A DNA stretch of 64,000 bases from Pempheris klunzingeri (lineage: Eukaryota; Chordata; Actinopteri; Acropomatiformes; Pempheridae), in contig NC_092017.1 of assembly GCF_042242105.1 (NCBI RefSeq), positions 15,417,932 through 15,481,931 of the forward strand. The letters run 5' to 3'. The notes below the pieces were generated by a model. The model was not told the DNA's origin and did not search any database. It was given only the letters and a program-made list of their open reading frames with translations. Both the position numbers and the translations under genes were made by a program. This document shows, piece after piece, positions 1 to 10,136 of the stretch; position 1 is the first letter of the stretch; each line of letters starts with the position of its first letter.

Positions 1-498
1 GGAAAATAAAACCAAGAATAATGAGCCCCTACTTTGACAATCACCTCTTGGAATAGCAGCCCTGTGAGATCAGATTAGATGGAGATACAATCTCTTCTTG
101 TCCCTGAGGGCAGTTCGGTGCCTTTGATCGCGACTGTAGCGAGACCTGTGGCCAGTGGCACTGGAGGCCATCAGTGTCCACCCCAGTGGCAGCTACAGAG
201 GTCTCCCTTTAATACCTGCAAAAGCTGCCGTGTCTCTCTTTTTTTAGAAAAGCAAACAGACCACAACAGGAAAATAAAATATTTGCCAGGCTAAGCGATG
301 GGCGAGCTGGGGACATACGCAGCAGCCTGAGTGAGGAGAACAGTTGGCAACTGTGGAGCCTCTTCTAACAGGCCTTTATGCCAGAGGCTGTCAGGAGGAG
401 GGTGTGTGATGCTGGAATGTTAAATACTGAAGGAATGTTATTTATTTTCACAAACACCACCACGTACCCCCATACTAGCACACATGTGAGGGTCCCTG

Positions 499-501
<3 letters not shown>

Positions 502-530
<29 letters not shown>
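502..530. repeat. (CA)n microsatellite
   Basis: About 14 uninterrupted CA units within the p3h2 intron. Confidence 0.95.
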
Positions 531-533
<3 letters not shown>

Positions 534-2792
534 GACTCAGCTACTAATGTGCATATGTACACACTGACTGGTCTGATGTGCTCTGATCGGGCCGGCCAAT
601 AGGAGCGCTCCAGCTCTGCCTCTCCTTACCTGTGCTAAGATCAACATCAGTGCTCTCAGCCTTGATGTGCTGCCATGTACTCGCTTCATAAAGACGTCAA
701 CACACTAGGAGACACAGGAGGCTGAAATAAAGATCTGCTAAAACATTCATGAGAGCTCCAGTTTCTGCTCTGTTGTGAGTGAAAAAAAAAAACATAATGT
801 TCCACTTTTGTCTCCCAACAGATGTCAGAGATATCATAACCATTTTCATAAAAGATTAGTCATATTTTTACAGCTGGGCGAGGATCTGAGCATAAGGCTG
901 TGTCTATGCTCGTGTCTAGACAGGAGTGTGCACTTTTATGAGAGTATCACATCAGCTCTTGGTCTCTCTCTGCTGATTCAGAAAAATAAAATGGAGAAAC
1001 CATTTGCCCGCCGACAGTGACAGGGCCGATTAACTTCCCACCACTTCTGAGCAGTGGAAGCTGTGTGTCATCACTCCGGCATCTGAGACTGGACTGCAGT
1101 CAGGTTCATGTGAGGAGATGGTGTCAACTTCCCAACTGAGCTCCAACTGGGCTGAAATGTCACTCTCTTATTATTTATGAGAAGGTAAAAAGTCAAAAGA
1201 AGAGTCAACCACAAATCTAATTCTTTGTAGATACTAACATGAAGTCACTGCTGTATGATAGTCGCACTTAGTATCCGCCCCTGAAGAGTAGTGACGTTGA
1301 CAGACCCTACAGGACTCAATGTATCATTGTTGCAGTCACATATCGTATTGTGTGCCTGCATGTCGAAAGAAGAGTTTGGAAAGCTCAAGTTCTACTCTTT
1401 TTATCTGTCGGAAGTCAACAAAAACAGTCAGCATAAAAGGAGGTTGAGAGACATGTTCCTGTTACAGTTCTTCCTCACAAAACATACAAGCAAAACCCTA
1501 CAGCAGTATTACTGCTGATCAATGCATGACAAGGGGGGTTGTCCAATTCTTTTTTTAAATACGGAGCTTTGATTAAAATATCCATCAAATGGTTGTTGTT
1601 CATGTGTTTGTGGCACATCAAACTTATTAACTTCTGGGGGACAAACAGAGTCACAGAATCTGAATGAGAACTTTGTTCCCAGCCCTCCTGTTTTATCCGT
1701 CTCTTGGATTGTTCCCACGCCCAGCGCTCAACATCGTCCCAGCCAAAAACATGGGCCTCATGGGAAACGCGGTTATAGAAATTTGAATGAATATAGAGTG
1801 AAAACAAAGATAACAAAGTGTCGCAATAGCGCAGTGAATCTATTATCTGACTGCACTTTTAAGGAGACCTTGAGTTATGCGCTCTCCTCTTACAAGTATT
1901 CTGTTACCACTGTGGATGTGGGATGAAACAGGGAAGAGAAAGAAAAAGCTGGAGCCGCCAAAAGAGAAAAACCCACAAACAGTTTTTCAGAAACAACACT
2001 GCACGCAGGGGAGCCATTAAAAACAAAACGCGGTTGTAAACAAAGAAGTGAAGCAAGTGCACAGTGCATCTGTAGAGTCAACCTGCTGCGACTGGGCTGC
2101 TGCGCCGTGATCCATCTGCAAGTATCAACAACATAGTAGTCTGTGACGTGTGCATGTTAACTCGCACTGCTGCATATTGCTGCTGTCAGGACCGAATACT
2201 TTTAGGCTCCATAATATTAACTTTTAAAGTTATACAGCTTCAGGTATTATTTAGTCTAAATGATTTTATCAGCAGACCAATATTATGGGCCTGTATTGGC
2301 TTGTTATTAACAATGTGTAGTGCATTAATGTTTTATCTGCAATTTGATGTTTGTTTTACACATCATTTTCTCACATTTTTAGATATTTTTGTTCTATATA
2401 TGTTTTTATGAATTATAATATACAACAATAATAGACAACATAATTCTAGTTAAGTTTACAACTATTACTCTCAACTCTATTAATAGAATGTATTGTTTAG
2501 ATTTACATCATGTTGTTGCAAAAAGTATATTCTGGTTCAAATCTGCTGTTTAAAACCCTGTAATATAAAGAACGGGGACAAAAACCAACATCGATTCAGC
2601 TCTATTTCTGCAGTGGAGTTGGAAATCTTCACACAATGATTGTTGCAGATTTTTTTTCGGGTGTCTATCAACATGATTTTTTATCAAACACTACATCTAT
2701 GTCCCATGATTGTGGTTTTAATGCTCAGGAGTGAGATGGTGGTGCATGAGTACACTACTTGCACTACTTAAGTGGAAACACCGCTGAATCCC

Positions 2793-2948
2793 CAGCAGCA
2801 GCAGCAGCACCAGCAGCAGTGGTGGTTTTCTACAGGCCTGTCCAGCCAAGTGTGCATGTGTGCTGTGCAGCAGCTCTGAGGTCCTCTGACCTCTCCTCTC
2901 ATCACTCTGCATCACGTTGCCGGGCAGCAGCAGCAGCAGCAGCAGCAG
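2793..2948. repeat. Paired CAG triplet tracts
   Basis: Five CAG, one CAC and three CAG units at 2793-2819, and eight pure CAG units at 2925-2948. On the p3h2 sense strand they read as CTG repeats, 97-250 bases after the exon 1 donor. Confidence 0.9.
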
Positions 2949-3044
2949 CTGGTGAAGCCTGCAGGTCACACTGAATGGAGGAGCAGCAGAGCTCACTGAA
3001 GAGCCCGTTTACCCTGCTTCACATGCAGATCCCCTCCCCCCTAC

Positions 3045-3461
3045 CTTCTGATAAGCCAGTTGAAGATAGTTGTAGGGGATCCTCCTGTTGAAGTCCTGCA
3101 CAACATCCTCGCTGACTTTGTGCACAGACTGCGAGCCAAGTGTCTCCTCGATGCATGTGTTCATACACGCTGCTCTGCGGAGCACCACGTCGAAGAAGCG
3201 CAGGTCGGAGAAGGTTCCATCAAACGGATGCTGGTCCTGGCACCTCAGCCGGCACCGGACTCTGGTGCGCTGGACCTCCCTGTGGCTGCTGAGCGCGCCC
3301 TCCATGTAGCGCACCACATTGGTGTAGTCGTTGTTGTAAAATGCCAGCACCGCATTGTCATATAAAAGGTCGTAAGGCTGCAGAAAGGCTGTGGAGGAGG
3401 AAAACACGGAGGTTAGCAGGACTACTGACAAGAGAGCAGCCGGTGAAAAGTTTCCATCCAT
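3045..3461 (-). CDS. p3h2: Prolyl 3-hydroxylase 2, first coding exon (partial gene)
   Basis: The exon encodes 139 residues. It starts at an ATG (3461) that opens a typical signal peptide (about residues 1-25, core LLSVVLLTSVF) and ends in phase 0 at the donor AAG|GTAGGG. After the signal come FLQPYDLLYDNAV and a TPR-like helical stretch, CxxxC motifs (CRLRC, CMNTC) and the block VSEDVVQDFNRRIPYNYLQ, which match the N-terminal region of the leprecan/P3H family. These ER enzymes 3-hydroxylate proline in collagens, using Fe(II) and 2-oxoglutarate; the catalytic domain lies in later exons beyond the left edge. The assignment to P3H2 rather than P3H1 or CRTAP rests on similarity plus the adjacent cldn1, the neighbour of P3H2 in vertebrates. 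An upstream in-frame ATG at 3518 would bury the signal peptide behind 19 polar residues, so 3461 is preferred. Confidence 0.85.
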
Positions 3462-3550
3462 CCTCTGCTTCGGTTCAGACGGTGAGGAGCTGCAGGCGGA
3501 GAGCAGACTGTCAGTCACACAGATATCCGCTCAGACTCGCTTCAGAGTCC

Positions 3551-3558
3551 ATTTAAAT
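3551..3558 (-). promoter_or_regulatory. p3h2: TATA-like element upstream of p3h2
   Basis: An ATTTAAAT box sits about 90 bases upstream of the preferred ATG on the minus strand, a plausible distance for a short 5' UTR. No transcript evidence is available, so the call is tentative. Confidence 0.35.
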
Positions 3559-4366
3559 GCTCCTCTCAGAGAGACTCAGGACGGCACCGGACCAGGGCGG
3601 AAATCATGTTGCTTTAGTCGGGGACACACATTTTGTTTTGACCCCCCTCTGGCTCCGCTAACTCCTCCCCTCTTGGAGATGAATGGGCAGAGCACAATCA
3701 CAGCTCGCGCTCCTTACAGGCTGCTGGGGCTCCTTCAGGTAGTCCCCTAGGTCACCACCAGAGACACAACAAGAACCTCCTCATTTCATTTCACTGTACC
3801 TAACACTGGAAGTTTAACCTTTGCCTTGAGGTTTGCCTTATAAACAACTGCTGTGGCTCCACGAGACAAATGTTGAATGTCCAGAGCTGAAGAAACCCTG
3901 AAAAGATAAAAAGTGTGGGTTAGTTCTCAAACATGCCTGAAAAGAAATTAAGCAAATGGCACCAATAACAAAACTGACAGTTCACTTAAAAAAAAAACGT
4001 GTCTATAACTATAGACCTATATATAAAATCAATGACTTAATTCAATATTAACCTTATTTTTCGTTTAGGATGTTTATAATATCTTTCCGTCTTGTTGATT
4101 ACCGTCCACTGTCTCTGTTACATAAATCTAAATACATACAGATGTCGAATCGATATTAGATGATTCTAATATTTACAAATTCCTGTCTGTTCCCCAGCAA
4201 TCAGTTATGGTGAGATATGCATGCACAAATGCCTGCTGTCTTGTCCTCTAGTAGTTTCTTTGGTTTGAGGGCTCAGTGTGACTCTGTCAGACTTTGATCC
4301 ACCTGAAGGAGTCTGTCTCCCTCTGCTGGCTTTTACAGTTGTAAGCAGTTTAATTACTGGGCTGTT

Positions 4367-4858
4367 TTAAAGATCCCATATTTTGCAAAATTCACTTTTT
4401 AATGTCTTTTAATTGATTATTTAATTAATTACAAATAGATATGTGTCCCCTTGTGCCTACAGACCACCAAACTATGAGGAATAACCATCCTCTCTCTTTT
4501 TCTCCGGACCACACCACACCATTAGGAGTTGGCTCCTCTTATGATGTCATAAGGGGATCTGTTGATCATGTGACCTCCTCCTCCTCCTCCTCCAGCAGGC
4601 CGACTGTCTCCGTCCACTGAAAACCTGCTGAATCCATCTTGTTGTTTTTTCTCACTAACACCAGTTTTCAGTAACACAAAGATGTTTAGACAAGAGAGAA
4701 GATGATTGTTCTGTTCAGACAGAGGCTGAAAACAGCTGCAGCAGCCACGTCTGCTAAGAGAAAAATTATGTGTTTTTTTTAGACCATGTAAATCTGTTCA
4801 AGTAAGACCTCCAAATACAAGTCTGAATTTTAAAATGAGCAGAATATGGGACTTTTAA
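4367..4858. mobile_element. piggyBac-like non-autonomous element (MITE)
   Basis: The left end reads TTAAAGATCCCATATT and the right end AATATGGGACTTTTAA. These are imperfect inverted repeats that begin and end with the TTAA target typical of piggyBac elements, with the CCC/GGG-type termini of that superfamily. The 490-bp interior has no transposase frame and includes a (CTC)n run near 4576. I recall similar repeats in many fish genomes. Confidence 0.6.
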
Positions 4859-5140
4859 ACTCTCTCAGCTCTCTTTATTCAGGACGACTGCAGACTGGTG
4901 TGAATCTCAGATAAATAAACAGTGCCTCACACTTAAACTTCTGTACTTAAACTTCTGTTTTAGCTGAAAGTGCAGACAAATGTGTGGAAATAGGTGTTTT
5001 AATCTTCAGGTTTAGTCTGACATCAAACCTTTATTATCCTAACTGAAATTTGATTTTTGGGATTGTTTTAATTATCAATCAATCAATTGTCAAGCTTTCT
5101 CATAAAACCTAAATGTGAAATCATCTACATTTGAAATAGA

Positions 5141-5154
5141 CCACTAGAGGGCAG
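5141..5154 (+). promoter_or_regulatory. Candidate CTCF binding core
   Basis: CCACTAGAGGGCAG fits the CTCF core consensus (CCASYAGRKGGCRS) at every position. It lies in the gap between p3h2 and cldn1. Occupancy cannot be judged from sequence. Confidence 0.45.
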
Positions 5155-6254
5155 AAAATGAAGTATTTTTATTTGTATATAAACAACATAAACTTGCAGG
5201 GACACAATTAAATGACACTTTACTGGAATCCTGAATAGACAACCAACTAAAAACCACCTTTTAAAAATAAACTCAAGTCTCACATCTGCAGATGTGTTAA
5301 GCTCTTTACTGTGAGGATAAATGTGTTCTCCACCTGGAAAGACTGAATTTGTACCTGGAAAAGGGTCTAAATGTTCTCATTTATGAATGCACTTTGGTAG
5401 CAAACCACAATGGCTCACCCCGGTATTTATTGTAGATCTGTTGTACTGGATTGTGTCACAGATGTTCCTGTGAATTTGTCTGCTCATGTAGGAGTACGGG
5501 ATAAAGATATAGATCCCCCACATGTTTATTCAGTCTGCTGTTATTTCAGTCCAGAAGGTTTCATTATTACCCAGACTTGATTGATTTTGTACTTGACGGG
5601 CCAGAATTATCCACATGTGAACACTTAGTGTTTAACTTTGTGGTTGCACTGGGCAGCAACTGTGTCAGTCCCATGAGATGTTCCTACATTAGTTTACATC
5701 CGCTGGCGAGGATGACAGCACAGGCTCTGCTACTACTTGTCTCTCTAGCTGAAGAACGAGGTCATTTTGTCACAATGTTCTGGGGTCCAAAAACCACTGA
5801 TGAGTGTCAAAATTTGTAATTAATTTATGCTTATAGTCATCTGTTTATGCTGTGTTAGTCACTGAGCTTTTTTCCTCTTGTGTAGTCTTTTGTATCCTGA
5901 AAGCGTCAAAGGTATCAGTTATTAATTTTACTGGGGACTGGTGTTACTTCTCTTAAATGTTTGGTTTTAATACACTTAGTATTTTTCAGCAGTATTTTCC
6001 CTCCCTTATGTGGTGTAATGCTCTTGTTTTTCTATGGCAGAGATAACACCGACTCAACCTGGTTTGTACAGAAATTCTTACTCCCCTTCCAATCAATCAA
6101 GTTCACTGTAGCAGTCTGAGGGCATCTGGTGGACTGGCGGAGAAAGTGGAAATGAGGCTGGAGAGGAGGGACCGAGAGGCAGATTGTGACATGCACATGA
6201 ACGCATCAGTGATGATAATCCATTAATATAATATCTAGCATTATTATGAAATGG

Positions 6255-6425
6255 GCTGTCCTGCATTTACTACTTTAGTACTACTTTTAGTACTTTAAAT
6301 ATATTTTGATGCTAAAACTAATGCTCTTTTACTTGATTAAATGCAGGACTTTTACTTGTAATGGAGTATTTCTAAACTGTGGTTTTACTACTTTTACTAT
6401 GTATTTATTCCACCACAGACTCCAC
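6255..6425. repeat. Dispersed fish repeat (TACTTTTACTT family)
   Basis: It contains GCAGGACTTTTACTTGTAAT and GGAGTATTT and ends in a TTCCACCAC motif. The same family, more diverged, recurs near 16290-16475. It has no coding content. Confidence 0.5.
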
Positions 6426-6896
6426 AGTGGTGGAGTCAAAATTCGAGTCTAAGGAGTAACTTAAATGCAAAGAATTTTGAGCAAAACATGACTCCAGTGT
6501 CATGTGTAGAAAATAACAGAGAACACATTAATATTATTGATATATTATTTATCAAAACCGTCGGTGGAATGAAGCCCAAAGATTCAGGAAGCATCAAAAG
6601 CAAATGAGGCTTAAGTGAATGAAACATAATATTTAAAATAGGAACTGACTAAACTGATATGGCTGAAAGTAATATAACAACACTGATAAGATTTGTTGAA
6701 CATATCACCAGATAGCAATGATAAATCACATAGAATATAAACTAATCCAGATTCAGATTCTTATAAAACAAACATGGTATGATTGTATCACTATGATATG
6801 ATTATATAAGGGATTTGTTGAGTTACACAAAAAACACTAAGCTTAATTCTGTATGTAATAAAACAACGTAAACCAGAGTGAAGAAAACAATATATT

Positions 6897-7115
6897 TTTA
6901 TTTTCAAAATGTACATACTATTATCTTTCAAACTGCCACAAAATCTGTCACGTAGTAATAAAAACCAACCAAATTACATGAAAATACAACAAGAAAATAT
7001 AAAACTTTAGTCATGTAATTGACAAACACAAATAAATCTATAATAATAGGTAAATTGCCATATGCCATAAATTACAGAAGTCTTGGTACAGAGTGTTGAT
7101 TTATTTATTTATTTT
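6897..7115 (-). terminator. cldn1: Candidate polyadenylation signals of cldn1
   Basis: AATAAA motifs on the minus strand (TTTATT on plus) lie at 6897-6902 and, overlapping, around 7100-7114. They are 380-600 bases past the cldn1 stop codon and would give an ordinary 3' UTR. Which one is used is unknown. Confidence 0.4.
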
Positions 7116-7491
7116 GTGATTTATGTCGACATTGTAAATTATTGAAACTATTGAAGCGATCTTCATTGCTAGTTGTGAAGAGAAACTTCAAGAAATTGTG
7201 TATCTCTGAGTGGAAAACAAGTTGCCAATTGACTGATGGCACCAAAGTAACAAACAAAATAATGAACAAAACAGATGAAAACAGCAAACAATCTAAAAAT
7301 GTGATTCAGTGTCTTTCCACACATCCTGGTTTTGGGTGTAATCCTGGTCCTGGTTACTGGCTTGATGTTCAGAAGATGGTATTTATAATCCTGCAGCAAA
7401 ACATTTCCTTGTTGTAGAGACACGACCTGCACCAGTTTATGAATTCACCGCTGGACTGACTGTGTCAGGGCCGCTCCTCTGCTCTCCTCCA

Positions 7492-7740
7492 CTAGACGTA
7501 GTTGGACTGGTGGTTGGTGGTGGAGAGGAGGTGGTTGGAGCTTATGGACTGGGTTGACTCGGACCGCGAACATCTCCGACAGCTCAGGAAAGCACCGCCA
7601 GCCATAGTGAGGAGGCCACCAGCCCAGCTGACAAACACAGCCTTACCAAAGTCATAGCTGCAGAGAAAAACATACAGTTAGAGACAAGCATGCATGTACA
7701 GAATCAGAGCACATATGTACGTGTGTACGTGTATACGTGT

Positions 7741-7771
<31 letters not shown>

Positions 7772-9973
7772 AGCGTGTACCTTTGCAGGCGATGAGATAC
7801 ATTGAAGGCCTGAACAATCACTTTGACATACCAGGAGGTTATGATGAGGGTCAATAAACCTGAACAAAGAAAAAACATCATCACAAGAGTGCTCTCATTT
7901 AAATTCTCTTATATTATTAAGATATTACATCTACTAATTTTAACTAATGTTTTTGTGCTCTTTGCTTGATCTTTTAGGGATTTTAATGGTGAAAAATGAC
8001 TGCATCAAGGTTATTATAGTTCCTAAAGTTAGGAAAAAATATTTTAGTTAACTGAAATAAAAATAAAAACTAGGCTTTAGAGAAAAGGAAAATTAACTGA
8101 AACAATATTGTGTAAATTTAAAAACTAAACTAAAATAATGTAAAAATATACAGGAAATGCCTTAAGTCTTTGTCAGTTTGGTCAAATTTGTCAACATAAC
8201 TAGCCTGAGGAAGCGTTGATGCACCTGTTTACTGAGACAAGATTAGGATCATGTCCACATGACTGAGTCAGCCGCCTTCACAAAGCGCTGTGTTTGTTTT
8301 GTAATACTAATACCTGAACTTCTTAAATCTGGTCCCTGAAAAATACCCCCATGTTATAATGATGATAATAATAAAAAACTAAAATTAATACTGAAATTAA
8401 TCTAAACTAAACTAAAACAAGCAAACCCAGTCTGGAAACTAAGTGAAACTATTCTGGAAAAAGAAATAAAAAATTAAAGATGGAATGAAAATAAAAACTA
8501 ATTGAAACTCTAAAACTATAATTCAGCAGAGAGTGCAGATGGAGGATAAACAGAGGTTAAATAAATAATGAGGAGCCTTCATGACTACCACAGCTCAACA
8601 TGATCCACTACATTTTCCGAAGATTACTTTCCATGAGATTTAATTATGAAAAGATTTCAGTAACATCTTTAGATGAACCAGATAGAGGAGCTTTTATCCC
8701 TCTACTAACATTGATGAGTGGGCGATACTTCTGCTCATATCGCTGTGGAAGCTGGCTGCTCTCTCTTCTGGCTATCATTGCTCTTAGTTATCTGTTTGCT
8801 GTCAAATAGCTCTCACGTTGTTTTAAAATGCAATTTATGCTGTTTTTAGGATTAAATCTTCATGATTTTATAATCACATTAAATCATCTGGTGTATTTTA
8901 GTGTTCCCTTTCTTATGTTATTTGCCTGTAACTCATTGTTATTGTTAAGTATATTGCCCAGGACTGAAAAAGGTGTTTTAAATATGATGCTGCCCTCCTC
9001 GTTAAATAAATCAATCCAGAGATGATGAGTGGGAACATTTTTAGCATATTGTATTTTATCCAGGCCTGACTTCCTGTGAAAGCCTGTCAGGTTCTGCTGC
9101 CACTGAACACACCTGCAACCATGAACATGATTCCTCCGATCATGGCTATTGTGGCCTTGCTCGCAGGCTTGTTGTCCATGAAGCGGGTGCACTTCATTCC
9201 CACTGTGGAGACCAGCAGAGCCACAGCGGAGAGGAAGATGCTGAGCAGCATCACAGCTCTGGTGGCCTGGACCTCAGCTGGAGGAGCAGAGGTGGAAACG
9301 TTGGTACAAACATGCATGTGCAGCTTCTCAATGATACAATGATTGTGATTGTTGGACATTACCTCTGCTTGTTTCTCCCTCTCTATAAATGATTACATAT
9401 TACAGTCTCTGAGTCTCTGAACGTTTGAGAATTGTCATTTTCTGGTTCAACCTGTAGATTTAACCTCTGACAACGCAAAATAACAAAATGAACAAATAAA
9501 TAAAGCTGAAATAAAAATACAATTCTAAAATAGGAGAATATTGACAGCACTTAAATGAATAGCATGAATAAAAAAATCAAATCCCCATATGAGCCTATAC
9601 ATTTCCTTTAAGAACATCAGACTGATGCCATAAAGTCAGATGAGGTCAAGCCAAAGAGTTTATCCAACAAAGGCACTTCTGGCTAATTATAGTAACTTAT
9701 TGTCAGTGGAAGGTATCTCAGCAAGCAGCGCCTGGTTTTCTAGAGGAGATGCAGATGCGATAAAAACCTACTCGGCAGCTTCAGGAGGGACTCGTGAATC
9801 TCGCAGGTTGTCCTCTCGTTGCCGCTGCAGCTCATCCACAAGCCCTCATAGATGCGGTGAGACTTGCCCTGGGACTGCTTCTTCCATTCAACCATGACGG
9901 TGGCGGTGACGGTGGCGGCGAGACCCACCAGAGAGAGGAAGAACCCGAGGAGCTGCAGCCCTGAGCTGGCCAT
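7492..9973 (-). CDS. cldn1: Claudin-1, complete four-exon gene
   Basis: Exons are 9973-9772, 9277-9113, 7859-7781 and 7657-7492. All have GT-AG borders, phases agree, and they encode 203 aa. Claudins are four-pass tight-junction proteins that set paracellular permeability. The first loop has the family signature: W30, then GLW (W46) followed by two cysteines (MSC and TTC). TM1 begins GLQLLGFFLSLVG, exon 2 carries QATRAVMLLSIFLSAVALLVSTVGMKC split over TM2, exon 3 carries TM3 and loop 2, and exon 4 carries TM4. The protein ends in SNYV, with the YV PDZ-binding terminus that binds ZO proteins. Human claudin-1 is 211 aa with the same exon pattern as I recall it. The first loop here is shorter by about seven residues. 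Placement next to p3h2 supports CLDN1 over other claudins. Confidence 0.9.
7741..7771. repeat. (GT)n microsatellite beside the cldn1 intron 3 donor
   Basis: An almost pure GT tract, reading as CA repeats in the cldn1 pre-mRNA, starts about 10 bases after the exon 3 donor at 7780. Confidence 0.95.
8008..8524. mobile_element. AT-rich MITE in cldn1 intron 2
   Basis: The left edge has ATTATAGTT and the right edge the reverse complement AACTATAAT. The body is rich in AAACTAAAATAAAAACTAA-type sequence, a pattern I recall as a common interspersed repeat in fish. No open frame of interest. Confidence 0.5.
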
Positions 9974-10128
9974 CCTGTCCAGGCAACAAGAGCTCAGTGG
10001 ATTACAAGGAGAAAAGTCCGAGAGCTGGGCTGGAAAGTGACCAGAGGAAGATCAGAGGAAAGTGATCTTCCTTTAAAATGCCTCGTCCTGCTCCTCAGAC
10101 CGTTATACGCGCGCTCCACTGCAACCTC

Positions 10129-10136
10129 TATTTAAA
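10129..10136 (-). promoter_or_regulatory. cldn1: TATA box of cldn1
   Basis: TTTAAATA on the minus strand lies about 155 bases upstream of the start codon in a locally GC-rich stretch (GCGCGC, GCGTCACGCGC). This would place the start of transcription near 10100 and give a 5' UTR of about 125 bases. Confidence 0.55.

Larger units (their letters stand above)
1..3044 (-). other. p3h2: Intron 1 of p3h2 (5' part), no coding exon seen
   Basis: On the minus strand this stretch follows the donor at 3044. No exon with protein similarity and matching splice phase was found. It contains a (CA)n tract at 502-530, two CAG tracts near 2793-2819 and 2925-2948, and AT-rich DNA. The short open frames in it look random. 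Confidence 0.6.
3560..6890. other. Intergenic region between p3h2 and cldn1
   Basis: No protein-coding exon is recognisable on either strand. It holds a MITE at 4367-4858, candidate CTCF-type motifs near 4315-4330 and 5141-5154, and a copy of a common fish repeat at about 6255-6425. The remainder is AT-rich and unremarkable. Confidence 0.6.

Noticed and set aside
3060-3365. Plus-strand frames of 101 and 73 aa across the p3h2 exon.
   Set aside because: They are antisense to a GC-rich exon with convincing protein similarity and have no motifs of their own.
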